Assembly (NCBI GenBank): GCA_036388475.1
Contig: DASVRT010000088.1
Coordinates: 1-64,000, forward strand
DNA: 64,000 bases
Direction of reading: 5' to 3'
Source: JALZHR01 sp036388475
GTDB lineage: Bacteria > Acidobacteriota > Blastocatellia > Pyrinomonadales > Pyrinomonadaceae
Below the pieces are notes generated by a model. It searched no databases and had not been told where the DNA came from. It worked only from the letters and a program-made list of their open reading frames with translations. Shown here in pieces: positions 41,644-49,045 of the stretch. The position numbers and the translations under genes are program-made. Every line of letters starts with the position of its first letter. Positions within the stretch are counted from its first letter, which is position 1.

Positions 41644-43383
41644 CTATTTGGAACATCGCTCGACCTGGCGCTGCAAAGCGACCGCATCCTGATTGTTCTG
41701 GTCGAGTTCCAGCGCCGAGCGCGAATAGTTTTGCGCCTGCAAACAATCGTTCCTTTCAAGGAAAATTTTACCGAGCGCGACGTAGGCTTCAATCAGACGA
41801 TTGTCCCAGAAAAGCGCGGTTTTCAAACTGCTCACCGCCTGCTCCATATCGCCGCGGCGCAGGTGAATGTTGCCGAGCAGAAGATACGCTTCGGCGCTCA
41901 TCGGCTCGCTCGCCAGAATGCGCCGCAGAGACTTCATCGCATCGTCGTCGCGACCGGCTTTGTAAAAACTTCTGGCTTCGATTAATAACGCTTCGGTTTC
42001 ATTGACCGGCGTTTGCACCGGCGTGTTTTGCCGTTTGGTTATCACGACGCTCACAAAATCCTTGCGCGGCGGCTGTTGAATCCGCAGATTGGCGTCAACC
42101 GTTTTCGAGCGCGTCCACTCGGTTTCGTATTTCGCGTAGTTGGTCAAAAAACGTCGCGCCTGATTGTCAAAATCGGCGGCGGAAGCGTCATTGAGTTTTT
42201 CCAGCGATTTCGCCAGCAGAAAATAAGCTTCGCCGTCGGTCGGGCGCGCGGCTAAAGCGGGGCGCAGGTTTTGCGCGGCTTCCGTGAAATTATTGTTTAA
42301 AAAGAGCGCGAAACCGTAGTTAAAACGAGATTGCGCGTCATCGGGCGCGGATTCCGCCGATTTTTTCAAAAGCTCCAAGCCTTCGTTTAAAAGCGCGGCG
42401 GCTTTTTGTTTATTTTTCTTCTCGGCGAGCGAAGCGTGGACGGCAATCGAGCCGAGCGTGTTGTAAACGCTGGTCAGCTTCAAATCGTCGGCGAGCGGTC
42501 GCAAAACGGCGAGCGCCTGCTCGTAATTGTTCTGCTGCCAGTAAATCAAACCCGTATAAAACGCGGCTTCCGGGTAATGCGAATCTTCCGCCGGAATACG
42601 CGAAAAATAATCGATTGCCTCGGCAAATTTGCGCTGACTCAAATAAAAATGTCCGAGTTCGAGCGCGGCGGCGGTATAAGTTCCGCCTTTCGTTTTTTCG
42701 TCTTCCGAGTAAATCCGCAACGCGTTTTTGAAATAATTTTCGCGCGACTGCAAATCCGCTTCCGAAGTCAGCAAGCCTTTGATATAAGCCTCGAAAGCTC
42801 TCGACGGAATCTTGCTCGCCGATTCGACAAACTGATTTTGCGAAAACGGCAGAGCCTTGTCGCGCTGGTACAAAATCTGGTAAGCGAGCTGACCTTCGAC
42901 GGTTTGCAGATTTGCCAGCGCGTCGCTCAGATTGATGTCGCGCGTGATTTTTCGCCCGTCCGGCAATTCTTCGCTCAAAAACCGACCTTCGTTGACGCGA
43001 ATGATTTTCGACGTCACGCTGACTGCCGCGGCGACTTCGCCCTGCGCGGCGACGATATTGTATTTGCCCGAAATCAAAAGCGTCGCGCGGCTTTCGCGCG
43101 CCAGCTTCAGAGAGGTTGCCAGGCTCGGCAGAGTTGTCAAAGGAACTTGCAGGCGCTGCTGGATTATTTTGCGCTCGTCGTTCGAGACGACATTCAAGCC
43201 CGGAACTTTCAGCAAATCCGAAAGCGCCGCCGCAAAACTTTCGCCGACCCAGTTAAACTCGGGCTTTCCCGAAGTGTTTTCAAACGGCAGAATCATCGCC
43301 GTATCGGCGTTTTGCGTCGTCTGGGCGTTGATTGAAACGAGACCGAAGATTAAAAATAAAACCGTTACTAAAGCTTTTCGCAT
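41644..43383 (-). CDS. Secreted TPR protein with a FlgO/CsgG-like N-terminal domain
   Basis: 579 aa. Signal peptide ends near NAQ. Residues about 28-160 ('MILPFENTSGKPEFNWVGESFAAALSDLL', 'VVSNDERKIIQQRL', 'LLISGKYNIV') resemble the anticodon-binding-like domain of FlgO, CsgG and TolB-N proteins. The rest is TPR repeats; the last three (from about 455: 'AMKSLRRILASEPMSAEAYLLLGNIHLRRGDMEQAVSSLKTALFW') are canonical. It is likely a periplasmic scaffold. It stands alone, facing tRNA-Glu upstream. Confidence 0.75.
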   Translation of the reverse strand: MRKALVTVLFLIFGLVSINAQTTQNADTAMILPFENTSGKPEFNWVGESFAAALSDLLKVPGLNVVSNDERKIIQQRLQVPLTTLPSLATSLKLARESRATLLISGKYNIVAAQGEVAAAVSVTSKIIRVNEGRFLSEELPDGRKITRDINLSDALANLQTVEGQLAYQILYQRDKALPFSQNQFVESASKIPSRAFEAYIKGLLTSEADLQSRENYFKNALRIYSEDEKTKGGTYTAAALELGHFYLSQRKFAEAIDYFSRIPAEDSHYPEAAFYTGLIYWQQNNYEQALAVLRPLADDLKLTSVYNTLGSIAVHASLAEKKNKQKAAALLNEGLELLKKSAESAPDDAQSRFNYGFALFLNNNFTEAAQNLRPALAARPTDGEAYFLLAKSLEKLNDASAADFDNQARRFLTNYAKYETEWTRSKTVDANLRIQQPPRKDFVSVVITKRQNTPVQTPVNETEALLIEARSFYKAGRDDDAMKSLRRILASEPMSAEAYLLLGNIHLRRGDMEQAVSSLKTALFWDNRLIEAYVALGKIFLERNDCLQAQNYSRSALELDQNNQDAVALQRQVERCSK

Positions 43384-43552
43384 AATTTTTTCACCACAAA
43401 AACACGGAATGGTTGCAGAAATTTATTCGGATTGACCGGCGCGAATCTGCGGTTGATTTCCCGGAACAAAAAATTCGCTCCGTATTGAAAGCGAATATTT
43501 TAACAGGTTTGATGCGGATTATTAAAAAAAGGGTTATCGGAAAAAAAAGTAG

Positions 43553-43625
43553 TAACCGGTACGGGATTTGAACCCGTGTTGCCGCCGTGAAAGGGCGGTG
43601 TCCTAGACCCCTAGACGAACCGGTC
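43553..43625 (-). tRNA. tRNA-Glu (UUC)
   Basis: 73 nt on the minus strand. Acceptor GACCGGT pairs with ACCGGTT, discriminator A; anticodon stem CCGCC/GGCGG with loop CTTTCAC gives anticodon TTC; T arm ACGGG-TTCAAAT-CCCGT. CCA is not encoded. A run of eight T follows within 12 nt and probably terminates it. Confidence 0.96.
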
Positions 43626-43752
43626 ACAAAGCGGACTGCGGATGAGAAACTCTTTTAAAAGGAGAAAAACAAAACGAGTTTCCGAAAAGCAAAATCTAAA
43701 GCTCTCAAACATCACGGCTACTGAACCGATAAGCGAATTCGTAGAATAACGT

Positions 43753-43899
43753 ATGCCGATTTATTCTGTCAAATTCACAAAAGAAACTTTTCACGAAGCT
43801 TCCGAAATCGACAGAATCGCGCTTAAAATAAATCAGACGCTCAAACAGGAAACAGCCGTTCTATTGAATATTAAACTCCGACTTACTATCAATAATTAA
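43753..43899 (+). CDS. Possible 48-aa protein
   Basis: ATG at 43753 opens 48 codons with a balanced amphipathic composition ('YSVKFTKETFHEASEIDRIALKINQTL'). It is followed by a terminator at 43972. There is no clear ribosome-binding site and no family, so it may be a chance frame in the gap between tRNA-Glu and polA. Confidence 0.25.
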   Translation: MPIYSVKFTKETFHEASEIDRIALKINQTLKQETAVLLNIKLRLTINN

Positions 43900-43971
43900 A
43901 AAAGAAATGTGCAAACAGAGCCGTTCGGCAATTGTCTGCCCTTCGGTTTCCGCTTATTTTTCGTTAATTGC

Positions 43972-44013
43972 GTAAAAAGAGCGCTGTTGCCGTTGAAGCT
44001 GCGCTCTTTTTAC
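43972..44013. terminator. Intrinsic terminator
   Basis: GTAAAAAGAGCGC (43972-43984) and GCGCTCTTTTTAC (44001-44013) are perfect complements, with A5/T5 on the outer ends so it can act on either strand. It lies downstream of the lmo0937-like gene (minus) and of the possible 48-aa frame (plus). Confidence 0.8.
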
Positions 44014-44048
44014 AAGATTAATTTAATTGGGAGAAATAAGCCGTCGGT

Positions 44049-44201
44049 TTAAACTCCTCTGCGACCGCGAACGAGTTGCAGGATTAAAACCACTAAAGCT
44101 ACAACCAGCAGGATATGTATCAAATTACCGACTGCCGCGCCTCCGAAGCCAAAACCCAATGCCCACAAAACCAGCAGTATAATTAAGATTGTCCAAAGCA
44201 T
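44049..44201 (-). CDS. lmo0937/DUF5670-like small membrane protein
   Basis: 50 aa, too short for standard gene finders. Two membrane helices are separated by 'GGAAVGNLIHILLVV' and end in RGRRG, the pattern of the lmo0937 family (start MLWTI..., glycine hinge, G-x-x-I-H-I-L-L, basic tail). AAAGGAGA lies 5 nt before the ATG at 44201. These are abundant small inner-membrane proteins, often stress-linked, of unknown function. The upstream gap to polA holds only a hairpin element. Confidence 0.8.
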   Translation of the reverse strand: MLWTILIILLVLWALGFGFGGAAVGNLIHILLVVALVVLILQLVRGRRGV

Positions 44202-44315
44202 AATCGTCTCCTTTTGTTCCTTTTTACGGATAATTCAAATATCCCAATTTATAGATGCGTAACGAATCCATACGTTGAGTTATTTGGTTTTTTTTAAAAG
44301 CAATAACTATGCCGC

Positions 44316-44409
44316 TTTGAAAGGCGAAAGGTTGAAGGCGGAAGGATAAAGAATATGGATTGATTCCCGGTTTTACTTTCGCTTTTATCCCTTCGCCTTT
44401 ATCCTTTTA
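44316..44409. repeat. Imperfect inverted repeat (GGCGAAAGG words)
   Basis: AAAGGCGAAAGGTTGAAGG..GGATAAAG on the left is mirrored by TTTCGCTTTTATCCC..CGCCTTTATCC on the right. It belongs to the same word family as 23212-23308 and 33353-33480. Confidence 0.55.
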
Positions 44410-44461
44410 AACTCGTTCTCTGTGTTAAAATTATCTAACTAAATAAATTACTAGGTAACTG

Positions 44462-47179
44462 ATGACAGAAAATCAACCCAAACGAGTCTTTCTGATTGAC
44501 ACGATGTCGCATATTTTTCGCGCCTTTTTCGCGCCGATGGGCGCGCGCACCGAGCCGCTGCGCAACTCGCGCGGGCAGGTCACGCAGGCGGTTTTCGTTT
44601 TCACGAATATGCTGCGCAAGCTTTTGAAGGACGAAAATCCCGAATACATCGCCGCCGTTTTCGATTCGGCGGAAAAAACTTTCCGGCACGATTCCTACGC
44701 CGAATACAAGGCGAACCGCGCCGATATGCCCGACGATTTGTCGTCGCAGATGCCTTATATCGTCAAAGTCTGCGAAGCCTTCAATCTTCCGATTCTGAAA
44801 ATGGACGGCTTCGAAGCCGACGACATCATCGGAACCCTGGCGCAGAAAGTCGCCGCCAAAGGAATGCAAGCCGTCATCGTCTCGAACGACAAAGACCTCT
44901 GCCAGCTTGTGCAAGACCCTTTAATCGTCTGTATGCGGCAGAATTCGCAGAACGTCAAACGAAAAGTCGCCGTGCCGCCGGTCGAATGGTGCGACGAAGC
45001 CTGGGTTTTTAATAAATTCGGCGTTCAGCCGTCGCAAATCATCGACCTGCTGGGTTTGATGGGCGACGCGATTGACAACATTCCCGGCGCGCCCGGCATC
45101 GGCGAAAAAGGCGCGATGAAAATCATCCGGCAGTTCGGCTCGGCTGAAGAAGCGATGCGGCGCGCCGACGAGGTGACGCACAAAACATATCGCGAAAGCC
45201 TGAAAAACAATCAGGACATTATTCGCCAGTCAATCGAGCTGGCGACGGTTCACTTAAGCGTTCCGGTCGAGCTTGATTTGGATTTGTTAAAAAGCCGCGA
45301 GCCGAACCGCCAGCTTGCTTACCAGCTTTTCCGCGAGCTGGAATTTACGTCTTTGACGCGCGAGTTTACCGATTCCGCGCCGCTTTTCGACCAGCTCGAA
45401 TCCGCCGTTCTCGGCATTCCCGAACGCCGTTACAAAATCATAAGGCGGCGCGAGGATTTGGATAAGCTCATCAGGAAATTGTGGGAAACCGAGCATTGGA
45501 CTTTCGAGTCGGACGATTCTAACTCGCCGAAAAGCGCGGCTTCGTATCAGAAAGCCGAGCCGTGCGGCGTGGCGATTGCGACCGGCGCGGGCGCGAGCCA
45601 TTACATTGATTTGGAGAACTTCGAAGGCGGCAAAGAGCAGGCAGCCGAGCCTTTGAAAGACATTCTTTCGAACGGTTTTCTGGCGAAGGGCACGCACGAT
45701 TTAAAACGCAATCTCGCCGTGCTGAAAACCATCGGCATCGAGCCGGAAGCGGTCGAAGACGATACCTTGCTCGCCGCTTACCTGCTCGATTCGAGCCGCG
45801 CCAGTTATTCGCTGCCGCTTTTGGCGATGCAGAATCTCGGAACCGACGCCGAAGACGAAATCCCCGAAGGCTGGACCGAGGCGCAGTATCGCACCGCCGA
45901 GCGCGCCGATTTCGCGTATCAGCTTGCCGGAATGCTGCGCCGCAAATTGCAGGAAGACGGGCTGGAAAAGATTTACACGGAAATCGAGCTGCCGCTCGTG
46001 CCGCTTCTGTACCGGATGGAAGTGGCGGGAATGAAGGTTGACACGGACGTTTTGAAAGGTCTCTCGGATTACATTTCGACGGAAGTCGAGACTCTGGGCG
46101 CGAAGATTTACGAGCTTGCCGGGCGCGAATTCAATGTCGGCTCGCCGAAACAGGTCGGCGAAGTCTTGCAGGAACTGAACATCGGCTCGACGAAAAAGAC
46201 GGCGACCGGGCAGATGTCCACCAGCAAGGACGTTCTGAACGAGCTGGCGGAAACCTACGAGCTGCCGCGCCTGATTGTCGAATACCGTGAGCTGGACAAG
46301 CTGCGCGCCACTTACGCCGACGCCCTGCCGAAATTAATCGGCGCGGACGGGCGCATTCACGGGCATCTGAATCAGACCGTGACGACGACGGGACGCCTTT
46401 CTTCGAGCGAGCCGAATCTGCAAAATATCCCGATTCGCACCGAACTCGGTCAGCAAATCCGCAAGGCGTTTATTCCCGAAAAAGGCTGCAAGCTGATTTC
46501 CGCCGATTATTCACAGTTGGAACTCAGGCTGCTGGCGCACATCACGCGCGACGAGCGAATGCTCGAAGCCTTTCAACAGGGCGAAGACATTCACGCACAG
46601 ACGGCGAAGCTGGTTTTCAAGGCGAGCAACGAAAAGGAATTGAAGGACAAGCGGCGGCTGGCGAAAATCGTCAATTTCGCCATCGCCTACGCCGTCGAAG
46701 CCTACGGGCTGAGCGCCCGCGTCGGCATCTCGCGCGCCGAGGCGAAAAAAGTCATCGAAGATTATTACGACACCTACAAGGGCGTGCGCCGTTTTATGGA
46801 CGAAGTGCCGAAAGAAGCGAGCGAAAAAGGCTACGTCGCCTCGATTTACGGCAGGCGGCGCTATCTGCCGTCGATTAACGACCGCAATTACAGCGTCCGC
46901 TCGCGCGCCGAGCGCGAAGCCATCAATATGCCGATTCAGGGCACGGCTTCCGACATCGTCAAGATGGCGATGCTCAAAGTCGATGAAGCCCTGCGCCGCG
47001 CCGGTCTCGAAACCAAAATCATTATGCAGGTTCACGACGAGCTGCTGCTGGAAGCGCCCGCGGCGGAAGTCGAGCGCGCAATCGAAATCGTCAGGCGCGA
47101 AATGGAAACGGCGGTCGATTTAGATGTCCCGCTCGGCGTCGAAATCGGCGCGGGCGATAACTGGATGAACGCCAAATAA
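44462..47179 (+). CDS. polA: DNA polymerase I
   Basis: 905 aa. 5'-3' exonuclease domain 1-290 ('LIDTMSHIFRAFFA', 'FEADDIIGTLA', 'GDAIDNIPGAPGIGEKGA'). The 3'-5' exonuclease-like domain (about 320-510) has 'FESDD' where the family has DTE, so the metal-binding Asp-x-Glu appears as Glu-x-Asp. Polymerase motif A is 'DYSQLELR' at D682, motif B 'RRLAKIVNFAIAYAVEAYGL' and motif C 'VHDELLLEAP' near 857. Motif B normally reads NFGxxYG; both glycines are Ala here while R, K, F and Y are kept. It fills gaps and removes RNA primers. Monocistronic, followed by a terminator. Confidence 0.96.
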   Translation: MTENQPKRVFLIDTMSHIFRAFFAPMGARTEPLRNSRGQVTQAVFVFTNMLRKLLKDENPEYIAAVFDSAEKTFRHDSYAEYKANRADMPDDLSSQMPYIVKVCEAFNLPILKMDGFEADDIIGTLAQKVAAKGMQAVIVSNDKDLCQLVQDPLIVCMRQNSQNVKRKVAVPPVEWCDEAWVFNKFGVQPSQIIDLLGLMGDAIDNIPGAPGIGEKGAMKIIRQFGSAEEAMRRADEVTHKTYRESLKNNQDIIRQSIELATVHLSVPVELDLDLLKSREPNRQLAYQLFRELEFTSLTREFTDSAPLFDQLESAVLGIPERRYKIIRRREDLDKLIRKLWETEHWTFESDDSNSPKSAASYQKAEPCGVAIATGAGASHYIDLENFEGGKEQAAEPLKDILSNGFLAKGTHDLKRNLAVLKTIGIEPEAVEDDTLLAAYLLDSSRASYSLPLLAMQNLGTDAEDEIPEGWTEAQYRTAERADFAYQLAGMLRRKLQEDGLEKIYTEIELPLVPLLYRMEVAGMKVDTDVLKGLSDYISTEVETLGAKIYELAGREFNVGSPKQVGEVLQELNIGSTKKTATGQMSTSKDVLNELAETYELPRLIVEYRELDKLRATYADALPKLIGADGRIHGHLNQTVTTTGRLSSSEPNLQNIPIRTELGQQIRKAFIPEKGCKLISADYSQLELRLLAHITRDERMLEAFQQGEDIHAQTAKLVFKASNEKELKDKRRLAKIVNFAIAYAVEAYGLSARVGISRAEAKKVIEDYYDTYKGVRRFMDEVPKEASEKGYVASIYGRRRYLPSINDRNYSVRSRAEREAINMPIQGTASDIVKMAMLKVDEALRRAGLETKIIMQVHDELLLEAPAAEVERAIEIVRREMETAVDLDVPLGVEIGAGDNWMNAK

Positions 47180-47194
47180 ATGAGGCGAAAGGCT

Positions 47195-47219
47195 CGCGTC
47201 CGGCTTCGGCTCGGACGCG
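47195..47219 (+). terminator. Terminator after polA
   Basis: CGCGTCCG (47195-47202) and CGGACGCG (47212-47219) with a 9-nt loop containing TTCG, then ATTATTTAAT. It begins 16 nt after the polA stop. Confidence 0.7.
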
Positions 47220-47247
47220 ATTATTTAATAAAGACGCGCGCGCCGCT

Positions 47248-47736
47248 TTATTGCGTTCTCGTGTTCGTGTTTTTGAGCGCCCGCCGAGCAGCATCTCTCG
47301 TAATAGTATGCTCGCAGATACCGGCTGACTGACCGATGGTGGAAGTCGATTTTTCGTTGCATTGACAGCCGCCGCCCGCCGCGAACCCGCAGTTCTGACA
47401 GCTCTTTCCGGTGCAGGTCTCCGTGCCGGCTTGCCGGTTCAGCGTCAAACTCCCTTTGCCGTCGTCATCCAGAGCGATTCTGGACAGGCGACGAACAGTC
47501 CGGTTAGAACCTTCGAGCAGCAGATAGAATCTGTCGCCCTGTTTTTCCACGCGCACCTGCCTGACGGCAATCCCGTCGTCAAACCTGTTTATTATCAGGT
47601 TTCGGTGAACGGCGGTTATTTTTTTCGTTCGCTGGTTGTAAGAGGCTATTTCAACCGGGTTTTCTTTTTGCGGCTGGCTGTAAGCCGAAATTGAAACGAG
47701 AGGAATTATCAACGCTAAAAGCAGTAATTTTTTCAT
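47248..47736 (-). CDS. Secreted Cys-rich protein of unknown function
   Basis: 162 aa from the ATG at 47736, which starts a typical signal peptide (MKKLLLLALIIPLVSISAYS) with GGAGAA about 12 nt upstream. An in-frame extension upstream runs through the 21-bp array and is rejected. The mature part is a beta-rich domain followed by a Cys-rich C terminus ('CTGKSCQNCGFAAGGGCQC') that could bind metal or form disulfides. No family recognised. Confidence 0.65.
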   Translation of the reverse strand: MKKLLLLALIIPLVSISAYSQPQKENPVEIASYNQRTKKITAVHRNLIINRFDDGIAVRQVRVEKQGDRFYLLLEGSNRTVRRLSRIALDDDGKGSLTLNRQAGTETCTGKSCQNCGFAAGGGCQCNEKSTSTIGQSAGICEHTITRDAARRALKNTNTRTQ

Positions 47737-47815
47737 ATTGTCAATATTCTCCGGGAAAGAATCGGTAAAGCGATGCGATTCTATCATCAATTCAATCAAG
47801 CGTAAATCGTCACGG

Positions 47816-48066
47816 ACTTTAAGATTCCGGTTCCAAAGTATAAAACTCGGGTCGCAAGCTCTAAAACTCCGGTTCGACACTTCCAAACCGGAGCTTGGAG
47901 CTTCCAAACCCCGGTTTGGTTCTTCCGGACTGAAGTTTGGGGCTTCCAAATTCCGGTTTGGGGCTTCCAAATTTCGGTTTGGGACTTCCAAACTCCGGTT
48001 TGACGCTTCCGGACTGAAGTTTGAAAGCTCCGAACTCCGGTTCGGCACTCTAAAATTCCGGTCGCA
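47816..48066. repeat. 21-bp tandem repeat array C
   Basis: About 12 units of a GCTTCCAAATTCCGGTTTGG-like sequence. TTCC starts fall at 47881, 47902, 47923, 47944, 47965, 47986 and 48007, all 21 bp apart, with drifting units on both sides. The array lies between the start of the Cys-rich gene and the promoter of the 48278 gene. One frame reads as heptapeptides on either strand. Confidence 0.88.
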
Positions 48067-48089
48067 AAGTCTGCGCCGCAAATTTTTAT

Positions 48090-48119
48090 TGCCTAAATAA
48101 TGGATTTTTAATTATAATA
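48090..48119 (+). promoter_or_regulatory. Sigma-70-like promoter of the 48278 gene
   Basis: TTGCCT (48090-48095), 18-bp spacer, TATAAT (48114-48119). It predicts a 5' untranslated leader of about 150 nt. Confidence 0.6.
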
Positions 48120-48155
48120 GTCGCGTTTTAACAGGTCGGAAGTCAGCTTGCAATA

Positions 48156-48219
48156 GTTTTGAGCCTACACTTGATTCGACTTTCGCAAAAATCAAACGCC
48201 TTTCGGCTAAGCTCAAAAC
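48156..48219 (+). promoter_or_regulatory. Structured 5' leader
   Basis: GTTTTGAGC (48156-48164) pairs with GCTCAAAAC (48211-48219). Inside, TTGATT (48171-48176) pairs with AATCAA (48190-48195). The nested stems leave the AGGAGG at 48265-48270 free. No known riboswitch core is recognised. Confidence 0.45.
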
Positions 48220-48277
48220 GCTTGTTTCGATAATTCGATAACTTCCGCCCACTAAATTTATTTTAGGAGGTTAGCGA

Positions 48278-48964
48278 ATGCCTAACTACGCAAGCGATGC
48301 AGCGCTTTTAAACCATCTGCAAATCCAAAAATCGAACATCGACCAATACGCCGCCGCTGCCGGTGCGAGCGCCGCCGATATTGCTTCGATTCAGGAAGAT
48401 TACACTAACACGGAGTGGATTCTGAATTTCTGTCCATTGGCTGAGGAATATAAGACGACCGCTTTCGGGATTAAACTTAAGTTTCTGCGCGGCGAATTGA
48501 ACGAGCCGCTCGGCGCTTTCGTCGATGCGCCGGACGCTTCGCCGCCGGCGGCTTTAAAAGCGGGCGTGGAAAAGCGCAGTCGCGAGCGCGACCAGCGTTT
48601 TCTGCATTCGGCGACGATGAACGAGGCGGCGCGGCTGGCGCTGGATTTGGTCGATGAATCGTCGAACATCTCGCAGCATTCGGTCAAGCCGACCGTCGAG
48701 GCGTTCGCCGCCGCCGGAAATTACGAGTTTGCGCTGGTGGCGGCGAATCGCGGCAAATCGGATATGTATGATGTTCAGGTAAGACGCAAAGGCTCGGAAA
48801 CGTGGACGGTCGTGAAAAGCGCGACGGGCAAATCCGCCAACGTGACCGTCGCGCCGACCACGCCCGGACAACCCGAACAACTGCAAGTGCGCGTGCAGCT
48901 CAAGCGGAAAAACGAAAACTACGGTCAGCCGTCCGACCCCGTTTACGTGACGGTCAACCCGTAA
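48278..48964 (+). CDS. Conserved-looking protein with a fibronectin-III-like C-terminal domain
   Basis: 228 aa with no signal peptide. The N-terminal 130 residues are helical ('NHLQIQKSNIDQYAAAAGASAADIASIQEDYTN', 'EKRSRERDQRFLHSATMNEAARLAL'). The C-terminal about 85 residues are beta-rich with 'YEFALVAANRGKSDMYDVQVRRKGSETWTVVKSATGKSANVTVAP' and 'GQPEQLQVRVQ', resembling a fibronectin type III fold. A perfect AGGAGG 7 nt before the ATG and a consensus -10 predict strong expression. Function unknown. Confidence 0.7.
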   Translation: MPNYASDAALLNHLQIQKSNIDQYAAAAGASAADIASIQEDYTNTEWILNFCPLAEEYKTTAFGIKLKFLRGELNEPLGAFVDAPDASPPAALKAGVEKRSRERDQRFLHSATMNEAARLALDLVDESSNISQHSVKPTVEAFAAAGNYEFALVAANRGKSDMYDVQVRRKGSETWTVVKSATGKSANVTVAPTTPGQPEQLQVRVQLKRKNENYGQPSDPVYVTVNP

Positions 48965-48969
48965 GACGG

Positions 48970-49045
48970 AAGCGGTAAGCGGTAAACGGTAAGTTGCAGT
49001 CGCAAAATAAAGAACTTACCGTTTACCGTTTACCGTTTACCGCTT
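48970..49045. repeat. Hairpin of CGGTAAA words between convergent genes
   Basis: Left arm 48970-48995 and right arm 49013-49045 are complementary copies of AAGCGGTAAnCGGTAAACGGTAAGTT. The right arm has one extra 7-bp CGGTAAA unit and runs into the stop codon of the minus-strand protease gene. It is a likely bidirectional terminator. Confidence 0.7.

Noticed and set aside
47816..48066. CRISPR array
   Set aside because: There are no spacers, units are 21 bp and contiguous, and there are no cas genes.
47737..48081. 115-codon upstream extension of the Cys-rich secreted protein
   Set aside because: It is the translation of the 21-bp array; a signal peptide with a ribosome-binding site starts at 47736.
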